This document shows positions 43,100 to 50,798 of a stretch of DNA of 64,000 nt, piece by piece (the first letter of the stretch is position 1; the number at the start of each line of letters is the position of its first letter). Under the pieces are notes generated by a model that saw nothing but the letters and a program-made list of their open reading frames with translations, was not told the origin of the DNA and did no database searches. The position numbers and the translations under genes are program-made. Origin of the DNA: an uncultured Oscillospiraceae bacterium (GTDB lineage: Bacteria > Bacillota > Clostridia > Oscillospirales > Oscillospiraceae); assembly GCA_934597165.1 (NCBI GenBank), contig CAKTQP010000001.1, positions 62,001 through 126,000 of the forward strand, written 5' to 3'.

Positions 43100-44827
43100 T
43101 TATTTTTTCTTTTTGCGCGGCGGAACGTGGATGGCACGCCCCATGGCGTCCAACGCACATTCCCGGATGGATTCTGTCACCGTGGGATGGGAATGGATGG
43201 TGGCGATGATCTCGTCCAGGGTCATCTCCCCAGCGATGGCCAGGGCACCTTCTGCGATCAGGTCGGTGGCACGGGGGCCGATAATGTGCATACCCAGAAT
43301 CTCGCCGTATTCCTTCCCAGCCAGCACCTTCACCAGCCCTTCCCCACCGTTGAGGATGAGGGATTTGCCGTTGGCGCTGAGGGGGAACTTGCCCACAATG
43401 TAGTCGATACCGGCGGCCTTGGCCTGCTCCTCTGTGAGACCCACAGAGGCCGCTTCCGGCTCGATGTAGACGCAGGTGGGGTTGGTGCGCTCGTCGTAGA
43501 CAGCGGGGATACCCATAATGTTCTCTGCAGCCACCTCGCCCATAGCGGACGCGGTGTGTGCCAGCTGTGCGTGACCGAACACGCAGTCGCCGATGGCATA
43601 GACGCCGGGGACGCTGGTCTCCATCTTGTCGTTGACGAGGATGCGGCCGCGGTCGTTGTCCAGCTTGCCTGCCGCCAGATCCAGTGCGTCGGTGTTGGCA
43701 CGGCGGCCGATGGCCACCAGCACCTTTTCCGCCTCAAAGCTGACAGTTTCGCCCGCTTTGTTCTTGCAGACTACTTTCGCACCACTGGGAGCAGACTCGA
43801 TGCTCTGAACCGGGCATTCCAGGTGGAATTCCATGCCCATCTTCTGCATATGAGCCACGCCAATCTTGGTCAGGTCACCATCCAGCATGGGCAACACATG
43901 ATCCAGTGCTTCCACCACCGCGATCTTGGTGCCAAAGGCGGCGTACGCACACGCCAGCTCCAGACCGATGACCCCAGCGCCGATGACGACCATGCTCTTG
44001 GGGAGCTGTTCCAGGCTCAGCGCACCGGTGGAGTCGATGCAGTTGGGATTTTCCTTCAGACCGGGGATAGGGGGCTGAGTGTTAACAGAGCCGGTGGCCA
44101 GGATGATGGCGTCGGCGGTCATCTCTTCACTGGTGCCGTCTGCCTTCTTCACAGACAGCTTGCCCGGCGCCACAAACTTGGCTTCGCCGTCGATCTTTGC
44201 GATCTTGTTCGCCTTGAACAGCCCTGCGATGCCGCCGGTGAGCTGCTTGGAGATGGCGTTCTTGTGGGCGATGACTTGGGGGAAGTTGACGCGCACATTG
44301 TCCGCTTCCACGCCGATCTCCTTGCCCTGCTTTTTCAGGTCTTCCATCAGCTCCGCACTGTGCAGGAGGCACTTGGTGGGGATGCAGCCCACGTTCAGGC
44401 AGGTGCCGCCCAGGTGCTGCCGCTCGATGACGGTGACCTTCGCGCCCAGCTGCGCCAGACGGATGGCAGCCACGTAGCCGCCAGGGCCGCCGCCCACCAC
44501 CAGCACGCGCTTTTCGCCGGTAGGCATGGCGGGCGCAGCGGCCGGAGTGGAGGGAGCGGGAGCGGCCGGCGCGCCGCCCACCTGTTCGCCTGCCTGGCCG
44601 ATGTAGCCCAGCAGACCCTTTACAGGAATGTCCTCGTCTTCCTGTGCGACGATCTTCAAGAGGATGCCGTCATGCTCGCTCACCACTTCATTGGTGAGCT
44701 TGTCGGTGGTGATCTCCAGGAGTGCGTCGCCAGCCTTCACGGCGTCGCCCTCCTTTTTCAGCCACTTGGAGACGGTGCCCTCTTCCATGGTCAGCCCCAG
44801 CTGGGGCATGGTAATTTCAAAAGCCAT
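43100..44827 (-). CDS. acoL: Dihydrolipoyl dehydrogenase (E3) with N-terminal lipoyl domain
   Basis: This 575-residue flavoprotein reoxidises dihydrolipoyl groups of the E2 enzyme. Residues 1-80 form a lipoyl domain with Lys43 in TTDKLTNE. An Ala/Pro linker (about 82-104) follows, then the FAD/NAD oxidoreductase with VVGGGPGGY and redox-active GGTCLNVGCIPTK. The active-site base lies in HSHPTVTE near residue 547. A lipoyl-fused E3 is typical of acetoin-type and some pyruvate complexes. The C-terminus ends in a basic RKKKK. Confidence 0.92.
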   Translation of the reverse strand: MAFEITMPQLGLTMEEGTVSKWLKKEGDAVKAGDALLEITTDKLTNEVVSEHDGILLKIVAQEDEDIPVKGLLGYIGQAGEQVGGAPAAPAPSTPAAAPAMPTGEKRVLVVGGGPGGYVAAIRLAQLGAKVTVIERQHLGGTCLNVGCIPTKCLLHSAELMEDLKKQGKEIGVEADNVRVNFPQVIAHKNAISKQLTGGIAGLFKANKIAKIDGEAKFVAPGKLSVKKADGTSEEMTADAIILATGSVNTQPPIPGLKENPNCIDSTGALSLEQLPKSMVVIGAGVIGLELACAYAAFGTKIAVVEALDHVLPMLDGDLTKIGVAHMQKMGMEFHLECPVQSIESAPSGAKVVCKNKAGETVSFEAEKVLVAIGRRANTDALDLAAGKLDNDRGRILVNDKMETSVPGVYAIGDCVFGHAQLAHTASAMGEVAAENIMGIPAVYDERTNPTCVYIEPEAASVGLTEEQAKAAGIDYIVGKFPLSANGKSLILNGGEGLVKVLAGKEYGEILGMHIIGPRATDLIAEGALAIAGEMTLDEIIATIHSHPTVTESIRECALDAMGRAIHVPPRKKKK

Positions 44828-44839
44828 AATTCGCTCCCC

Positions 44840-46072
44840 TCAGAGAAGAATGTTCATGGGGCTTTGCAGCAGATCCCGCAGATCCATGATGAACTTCGCC
44901 GCGACCGCACCATCGATGAGCCGGTGGTCATAGGTGAAGGACAGGCGCATGACCTGATGCTTGCTGATGTTGCCCTCGTCGTCCATGACCAGCTCGTCCT
45001 GAATGGCGCACACGCCCAGGATACCGGCGTCCGGCTGGTTGACGATGGGGGTGAAGGTCTCGATGCCGAACATCCCCAGATTGCTGACGGAGAAGGTGGA
45101 ACCCTTGTACTCGTCGGTGGTGAGCTGGTTGTCCTTGGCGCGGGTGGCCAGATCCTTGGCCTTGGCGGCAAGCTCTTCCAGACCCATCTTGTCCGCATCC
45201 CGGATGACAGGGACAATCAGTCCGGCGTCCAGTGCCACGGCCATACCCAGGTTTACGTGAGCACGCTGGATGATCTGGCCGTTGTCGTAGCTGACCAGAA
45301 TCTCCGGATGCTGCCGGAGCACCTTGGCGGTGGCCTTGAGGATGAGATCGTTGACGGAGAACTTCTTGCCTGCCGTCTCTGCCAGGGACTTGCGGAACTG
45401 CATCAGTGCCGTCACGTCCACCTTGGTGTTCTGGGTGACAGGCGGGATCTCGGTATGGGACTGGAGCATCCGCTCAGCGACGACCTTGCGCATACCGCTG
45501 AGCTTGACGACGGTATCGCCGTCCATCAGCTCCAGACCGCCCTTCTTGGGCGCGGGTGCGGCAGGTGCGGCTGCGGGGGCAGCAGGTGCTGCCTTCTGTG
45601 CCTCAGCAGCGGCAAGGATGTCCTTGGCCACGATACGGCCGGAGGGGCCGGAGCCAGTGAGGTGGGAGTAGTCAACGCCCATACCGGCGGCCAGCTTCCG
45701 GGCATAGGGGGAGATGCGGATGCGCACGCCGGAGGGAGCGGCAGCCGGTGCAGCCGCAGGCGTGGCGGGCGCAGCAGGTGCCGGTGCAGGTGCTGCGGCG
45801 GGAGCAGGTGCGGCAGCGTCGCCCACCTGTTCGCCTGCCTGGCCGATATAGCCCAGCAGACCCTTGACGGGGATGTCCTCCCCTTCCTGTGCTACAATTT
45901 TCAGGAGCACGCCGTCGTGTTCGCTGGTGACCTCATTGGTGAGCTTGTCGGTGGTGATCTCCAGGACCGCCTCACCGGCCTTGACCGGGTCGCCCTCCTG
46001 CTTGAGCCACTGGGTGACGGTGCCCTCTTCCATAGTCAACCCCAGCTGGGGCATGAGAATTTCAAAAGCCAT
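44840..46072 (-). CDS. acoC: Dihydrolipoamide acyltransferase (E2) of a 2-oxoacid/acetoin dehydrogenase complex
   Basis: This 410-residue core protein has a lipoyl domain (1-80, lipoyl Lys43), an Ala/Pro-rich linker (about 85-114), a peripheral-subunit-binding domain (ISPYARKLAAGMG, about 118-152) and the catalytic acyltransferase domain with active site DHRLIDG. The first 80 residues are nearly identical to those of the E3 encoded next, suggesting duplication or gene conversion. It transfers an acyl group to CoA. It lies between the E1beta and E3 genes. Confidence 0.93.
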   Translation of the reverse strand: MAFEILMPQLGLTMEEGTVTQWLKQEGDPVKAGEAVLEITTDKLTNEVTSEHDGVLLKIVAQEGEDIPVKGLLGYIGQAGEQVGDAAAPAPAAAPAPAPAAPATPAAAPAAAPSGVRIRISPYARKLAAGMGVDYSHLTGSGPSGRIVAKDILAAAEAQKAAPAAPAAAPAAPAPKKGGLELMDGDTVVKLSGMRKVVAERMLQSHTEIPPVTQNTKVDVTALMQFRKSLAETAGKKFSVNDLILKATAKVLRQHPEILVSYDNGQIIQRAHVNLGMAVALDAGLIVPVIRDADKMGLEELAAKAKDLATRAKDNQLTTDEYKGSTFSVSNLGMFGIETFTPIVNQPDAGILGVCAIQDELVMDDEGNISKHQVMRLSFTYDHRLIDGAVAAKFIMDLRDLLQSPMNILL

Positions 46073-46084
46073 ATGCTCCCCTCC

Positions 46085-47065
46085 TTACTTGTTGAGCACG
46101 CGCTTGACCGCGGCGACGATATCGGCCGGATGGGGGAAGTTCTGATCCTCCAACACCGGGCTGAAGGGAGAGACGATGTTCAAACCACACACCCGTTCCA
46201 CCGGTGCATCCAGCTCGTCCAGCAGCCCTTCGGCGATCTGTGCGGAGATCTCACCGGCATAGCTGCCACGCTTGACCTCTTCGGAGACGATGATGGCGCG
46301 ATGGGTCTTGGAGACGGATGCCTTGATGGCTTCCCAATCCAGGGGGACCAGGGTTCTCAGATCCAGCACTTCCACGTCAATGCCTTCCTGCGCCAGGGTC
46401 TCTGCCGCTTCCAGGGAGAAATTGACCTCACGGGACCAGGTGATGATGGTCAGGTCCTTGCCTTCCCGCTTGACCGAAGCCTTGCCCAGGGGAATGGTGT
46501 ACTCGCCTTCGGGGATCTCTTCCTTGTGGGCGTAGAGCAGCTTGTGTTCCAGGAACACGACGGGGTCTTCATCGCGGATGGCGGTCTTCAGCAGACCCTT
46601 AGCGTCCTCAGCGGAGCAGGGTGCGACCACCTTCAGGCCGGGGAAGTGGCAGAAGAAGTTCTCCAGGGACTGCGAGTGCTGACCTGCATTGCGGCGGCCG
46701 GAGCCCATGGGCGCACGGAGCACCATGGGGACGCTGCACTGTCCGCCGGTCATGTAACGCATCTTAGCCGCCTGATTGAACAGGGGGTCGGCGCATTCGG
46801 TGGCGAAATCGTCGTACATCAGCTCCACCACAGGGTGCATCCCGCGCATGGCAGCGCCCACTGCCATCCCCACAAAGCCCTCTTCAGAAATAGGGGTGTC
46901 GATGACGCGGTTGGGGCCGAACTCTTCCAAAAAGCCCTTGGTAATGGCGAACACATTGCCCATCACAGCCATGTCCTCGCCCATGATGAACATCTTGTCA
47001 TCTCGGAGCATTTCCTCGTGCAGGGCTTCGCCGATGGCCTTGCTGACGGTGATTTTCTTGCTCAT
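46085..47065 (-). CDS. acoB: Thiamine-diphosphate-dependent dehydrogenase E1 beta subunit
   Basis: This 326-residue protein is the beta subunit of the E1 heterotetramer. Typical blocks are MGEDMAVMGNVFAITKGFLE, DTPISEEGFVGMAVGAAMRG and the C-terminal SPFSPVLEDQNFPHPADIV. The start at 47065 is favoured because AAAGG lies upstream at suitable distance. It overlaps the alpha-subunit stop by four bases. Together with AcoA it decarboxylates or cleaves the substrate and loads the acyl group on lipoate. Confidence 0.93.
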   Translation of the reverse strand: MSKKITVSKAIGEALHEEMLRDDKMFIMGEDMAVMGNVFAITKGFLEEFGPNRVIDTPISEEGFVGMAVGAAMRGMHPVVELMYDDFATECADPLFNQAAKMRYMTGGQCSVPMVLRAPMGSGRRNAGQHSQSLENFFCHFPGLKVVAPCSAEDAKGLLKTAIRDEDPVVFLEHKLLYAHKEEIPEGEYTIPLGKASVKREGKDLTIITWSREVNFSLEAAETLAQEGIDVEVLDLRTLVPLDWEAIKASVSKTHRAIIVSEEVKRGSYAGEISAQIAEGLLDELDAPVERVCGLNIVSPFSPVLEDQNFPHPADIVAAVKRVLNK

Positions 47066-48051
47066 CTTGCCACACACCTTTCGTTATCAGTCACATACAT
47101 ATCATCCAGCACGCTGGCAGGGTCGGGATAGGGGGACTCGTCGGCAAACTTGACTGCCTCGTCCATCTCCGCCTCTGCTTCCGCCTTGATGGCGTCCAGC
47201 TCTTCCTGGGTGACGCCAGCATCCAGCAGACGCTGACCCAGCTTCATGATGCCGTCCTTCTTCAGGGCTTCTTCCATGTACTCCTTGGGACGATACACCG
47301 CAGGGTCGCCGCAGTAATGGCCCTGATAGCGGTAGACCTTTGCCTCTACCAGATAGGGACCCTGACCGGAACGAGCGTGCTCCATGGCTTCCTTCATGGC
47401 CTCATAGACGGCAGTTGCGTCCGTCCCGTCCACCACGGAGTAAGCGACACCGTAAGCGGCAGCACGGGAAGCCAGGTCGGGGGTGTTGGTGACCCGGTGG
47501 ATCTCGGTGGAGACGCCGTAGCAGTTGTTCTCAATGAACCAGACCATGGGCAGATGCCAGGCAGCTGCCATGTTCAGCGCCTCGTGGAAGGAGCCTTCGT
47601 TGGTAGCGCCGTCGCCGAAGCAGCCGACGGTGACGGAGTCGTCCCCCATGATCTTGGAAGCCAGGGCGCTGCCGGCGGAGATGGGCTGACCGGCACCGAC
47701 GATGCCGTTGGCACCCAGGTGGTTCATCTTCTGCATATCTGCAATGTGCATGGAACCGCCCTTGCCCTTGCAGTAGCCAGTGACCTTGCCGAACAGCTCT
47801 GCCATGGCCAGCTTGGGATCCGCACCACGGGCGATGGCGTGACCATGACCCCGGTGGGTGGAGGTGAAGTAATCTTTGGGTTCGATGGCCGCAAAAGCGC
47901 CCGCTTCGGCTGCCTCTTGGCCGATACTCAGGTGAATGTTACCTGCCAGCATCCCTTTGGTAAAACAGTCGGCTGCGTGCTCTTCAAAAGCACGGATGCG
48001 GACCATATTCCGGTACAGTGACAGCAGGAATTCCTTGTCATAGGTTGCCAT
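47062..48051 (-). CDS. acoA: Thiamine-diphosphate-dependent dehydrogenase E1 alpha subunit
   Basis: This 329-residue protein carries the thiamine diphosphate motif GDGATNEGSFHEALN with the later ENNCYGVS. The N-terminal region (RIRAFEEHAADCFTKGMLAG) and overall pattern resemble acetoin dehydrogenase AcoA more than branched-chain enzymes, but pyruvate or another 2-oxoacid cannot be excluded. Its cofactor would come from the thi operon elsewhere in this window. It is 31 bases downstream of the permease gene. Confidence 0.92.
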   Translation of the reverse strand: MATYDKEFLLSLYRNMVRIRAFEEHAADCFTKGMLAGNIHLSIGQEAAEAGAFAAIEPKDYFTSTHRGHGHAIARGADPKLAMAELFGKVTGYCKGKGGSMHIADMQKMNHLGANGIVGAGQPISAGSALASKIMGDDSVTVGCFGDGATNEGSFHEALNMAAAWHLPMVWFIENNCYGVSTEIHRVTNTPDLASRAAAYGVAYSVVDGTDATAVYEAMKEAMEHARSGQGPYLVEAKVYRYQGHYCGDPAVYRPKEYMEEALKKDGIMKLGQRLLDAGVTQEELDAIKAEAEAEMDEAVKFADESPYPDPASVLDDMYVTDNERCVAR

Positions 48052-48082
48052 AATTCACAACACGACCTTTCTTCAATGGTTC

Positions 48083-49402
48083 TCAGTGGGTCAGGGAATA
48101 GTAGAGGAAGACGGGGATCAGGGACAGCAGGGGCAGGATGACTGTCTCCACTGCCACGTGCAGGTAGCCCTTCTTGTAGGAGACACCGGACAGGGCAAAG
48201 AGCATGACCACGGTGCCATTCCAGGGCAGGGTGTCCAGACCGCCGCAGGCGATGGAGGCCACGCGGTGGATGATCTCCGGCGTGTAACCCCAGGACACGA
48301 AGGTGTCGCCAAACAGCTCCAGGGCGATGGTCAGACCGCCGGAAGCGGAACCGGTGATGCCAGCGATGATGGTGGTGATAGCCGCCACCTTGAGCAGACC
48401 GGGCAGGGGCAGGTTGATGATGTTTTCCTGGATGAGGTTGAAGACCTCGGTGGAGGAGACCACTTTGCCCACGCCTACCACAGCTGCGATGATGATACAG
48501 GGGAAGATGCCGTTGTTGAAGCCCTCGGTGAGGATGTCGCTGATGCCGTGAATGCCGTTCAGGGACTTCCAGAACATCAGGACGGAGAGGACGCAGCCTG
48601 CGCCCAGACCGTAGAGCAGCTCCACGTCAAAGCCGTTGATGAGGACAAAAGTCACCACCATGGGGATGAGGGAGATGAGGAAGCTGGGGGCACGGCCTTC
48701 CAGTTCCTTCTCGTCCAGGATACCGCCCTGCACTTCATAGTTTTCAATGGCTGCGGCAGGGTCGCTGTGATAGCGCTTGCACTGCCAATACAGGTAGCCG
48801 ACGCCGACGATGACCATGAACAGGGTGGCCAGGGTGCCTTCTACGGGAGCTGCGGTGAGGGAGGTGCCCAGGATCTGGGAGGGGATGATGTTCTGCATCT
48901 GCAGGCTGCCGGGCATCTGACCCATGGCAAAGGTGGCGATGGCCAGACCGGTGATGCCGGGGAACAGGAACCAGGGGATGCCTGCCTTGGGGAACAGGAT
49001 CTTAGCGAAGGGCAGCAGCACGAAGATCATGACCGTGACCTGAATGCCGCCGTAGACCAGCAGGCCGCCCACCAGGACGTAGATCAGCAGGGTCCACTGG
49101 GTGCCCGCCTTGTTGATGAGGGTGCTGCTGATACGCCAGGTAGCGCCGCTCTTATCGTACAGTGCGCCCAGCAGCGCGCCCATGGCGAAGATCACCAGCC
49201 AGCTGCCGACGAAGTTTTTCATGCCGATGAGGAACGGCCCCTCTGCGCCAACCAGAGATGCCGCCACATCCAGACCGCCGAACAGCGCCACGATGGCCGC
49301 AGCCAGAACAGCTGCCAGGAACATACTGATCTTCTTGTATGCCGCAAAAATCAGCACACCGAATGCTAAGAGAATGCCGATTACACTGAGTATGATTGTC
49401 AT
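48083..49402 (-). CDS. GntP-family permease
   Basis: This 439-residue membrane protein has about twelve helices and resembles the GntP family of H-coupled symporters for gluconate and related hydroxyacids. GSASGGLTIALELFG and ACGGLDTLPWNGTVVMLF are recognisable conserved blocks. It is the first gene of the dehydrogenase operon, so it probably imports the substrate of the pathway. The link to a GarR-type reductase favours a hydroxyacid rather than acetoin. That is inference. Confidence 0.85.
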   Translation of the reverse strand: MTIILSVIGILLAFGVLIFAAYKKISMFLAAVLAAAIVALFGGLDVAASLVGAEGPFLIGMKNFVGSWLVIFAMGALLGALYDKSGATWRISSTLINKAGTQWTLLIYVLVGGLLVYGGIQVTVMIFVLLPFAKILFPKAGIPWFLFPGITGLAIATFAMGQMPGSLQMQNIIPSQILGTSLTAAPVEGTLATLFMVIVGVGYLYWQCKRYHSDPAAAIENYEVQGGILDEKELEGRAPSFLISLIPMVVTFVLINGFDVELLYGLGAGCVLSVLMFWKSLNGIHGISDILTEGFNNGIFPCIIIAAVVGVGKVVSSTEVFNLIQENIINLPLPGLLKVAAITTIIAGITGSASGGLTIALELFGDTFVSWGYTPEIIHRVASIACGGLDTLPWNGTVVMLFALSGVSYKKGYLHVAVETVILPLLSLIPVFLYYSLTH

Positions 49403-49487
49403 CTTTCTTTACATCCTTTCTCCTATTTTGTCCTCCGAAATAGTTCGGAAGAAAACTTCATTGTTCTCTCGTTTTTCCATGTAAGCT

Positions 49488-49497
49488 CGGTCGACCG
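49488..49497. promoter_or_regulatory. Palindrome near the aco-operon transcription start
   Basis: CGGTCGACCG is a perfect 10-base palindrome about five to fifteen bases downstream of the predicted transcription start of the permease operon. It lies in the divergent region between that operon and a LysR gene and may be an operator. A chance palindrome is possible. Confidence 0.3.
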
Positions 49498-49508
49498 CTT
49501 TCAGCCGT

Positions 49509-49537
49509 ATTGTAATATGGGGCTTTCGAATTGTAAA
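49509..49537 (-). promoter_or_regulatory. Promoter of the permease-dehydrogenase operon
   Basis: On the minus strand TTTACA (49532-49537), a 17-base spacer and TACAAT (49509-49514) form a good promoter about 105 bases before the permease start. The divergent gap 49403-49711 also holds the LysR promoter and a palindrome. Confidence 0.6.
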
Positions 49538-49648
49538 ATATCAAAAAATAATGCAGGAATCATAAAAACCTATCCTCGCATCGTTATTTTTTTGTCACAC
49601 ATGGCAATACATTGGGCATCTCCCCCATTTTTGTTAGAAAGAACAGTC

Positions 49649-49677
49649 TTGTTTTCTGACGGGAAAGCGGCTATGAT
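49649..49677 (+). promoter_or_regulatory. Promoter of the divergent LysR gene
   Basis: TTGTTT (49649-49654), a 17-base spacer and TATGAT (49672-49677) lie 35 bases before the LysR start codon. Confidence 0.5.
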
Positions 49678-49711
49678 AAACTATACTTCTTTGCAGACTG
49701 GAGGGGACCAT

Positions 49712-50662
49712 ATGTTCAATTTCAAACATCTTTTGTACTTCAACGCTGTCTATCAATACAAGAACTTCACACAGGCAGGAGATTCCCTTTTTGTCTCTCA
49801 GCCAACCATTTCCGCCGCCATCAACACCCTGGAATCTGACCTGGGCGTCAAGCTCATCGAGCGCAGTCCCAAGAACGTCATCTTCACCTACGAGGGGGAA
49901 CAGTTCATCCTCTGGGTGCGCAAGATCTTGAGCCTCTGCCAGGAGGCGGAAAGCGCCATGCGGGATCTCTCGGATTCGGCAGATCAGCATCTGCGCCTGG
50001 GGATGTCCTACTCCTTCATGGCCACCACCGCGCCTCCCGTCTTCTCTGACTTCCTGATGGAGCACCCGAAAGCGAAGATCCAACTGGAGGAAGGCTCCAT
50101 GTGGAAGCACCTGGAGCTGATCCAAAACGAACAGCTGGACTTGGCCTACAACGCCTTCCCGGACGACTTTGCCTCCTACGGCATCGAGGCCATCCCCACC
50201 AGCAAAGCGGAGATCCGCGTCGTTCTGAACCCGGAACACCCTCTGGCCAAGCTGGAACGCATCCCGTTTTCGCTGTTGTCCAAGGAAAAGCTGGTGATGA
50301 TGGACTCCCAGTCCAAGGTCAAGCAGCTCATGGACGAGGTCTTTGCACGCCGCAATCTCCCCATGGACGTGGTGCTCAACTACACCCAGATCCTCTGTAT
50401 GTCCAGCCTCGTCCGCTCCTGCAATTACGTAGGCATCATCAGCGAAGCCGCCGGATGCAGCATCGCCGGCTGCGAGGGCTTGGTGATGCGCAGCTTGGAG
50501 GAACCCCTCATCTTCGACCTGGGCTTCTTCTTCAAAAAGGGTCGCTACCTGCCCAAGTTGGGTTGGGAGCTCATCCGCTTCCTCCAGGCCAAAGAGCAGC
50601 CCCGCCTGGCTGCCTGGGAGGAACAGCAGGCGCAGCTTGCAGCAGGTGTAACGGACAAATAA
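49712..50662 (+). CDS. LysR-family regulator divergent from the dehydrogenase operon
   Basis: This 316-residue protein has the LysR winged helix-turn-helix (MFNFKHLLYFNAVYQYKNFT, then DSLFVSQPTISAAINTLE) and an effector domain. I start at the ATG at 49712, preceded by GGAGGGG. The frame is open further upstream but has no second site. Its divergent position to the permease gene, 309 bases away, makes it the probable regulator of the dehydrogenase operon, in place of the sigma-54 activator AcoR of other acetoin systems. Confidence 0.88.
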   Translation: MFNFKHLLYFNAVYQYKNFTQAGDSLFVSQPTISAAINTLESDLGVKLIERSPKNVIFTYEGEQFILWVRKILSLCQEAESAMRDLSDSADQHLRLGMSYSFMATTAPPVFSDFLMEHPKAKIQLEEGSMWKHLELIQNEQLDLAYNAFPDDFASYGIEAIPTSKAEIRVVLNPEHPLAKLERIPFSLLSKEKLVMMDSQSKVKQLMDEVFARRNLPMDVVLNYTQILCMSSLVRSCNYVGIISEAAGCSIAGCEGLVMRSLEEPLIFDLGFFFKKGRYLPKLGWELIRFLQAKEQPRLAAWEEQQAQLAAGVTDK

Positions 50663-50715
50663 TCCGCTTGTCAGCCCACATCAAAATCACGACTTTTTAG
50701 AACATACATCAAAAT

Positions 50716-50777
50716 AAAAAAGCACCCATCCATGGTGTACAGAATGAAATCTGCCCCCTTGGATGGGTGCTTTTTTT
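50716..50777. terminator. Bidirectional terminator between the LysR gene and hsdR
   Basis: AAAAAAGCACCCATCC (50716-50731) pairs with GGATGGGTGCTTTTTTT (50761-50777) over a 29-base loop, with T-runs on both strands. It ends both convergent transcripts. Confidence 0.88.
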
Positions 50778-50798
50778 AATTGGATTATTTGCACGCCG

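Noticed and set aside
42137..47131. A 1664-codon open frame on the plus strand, antisense to the dehydrogenase operon
   Set aside because: It mirrors the codon structure of GC-rich genes with clear motifs on the minus strand, has His/Gly/Asp-rich low-complexity translation and no recognisable domain or ribosome site.
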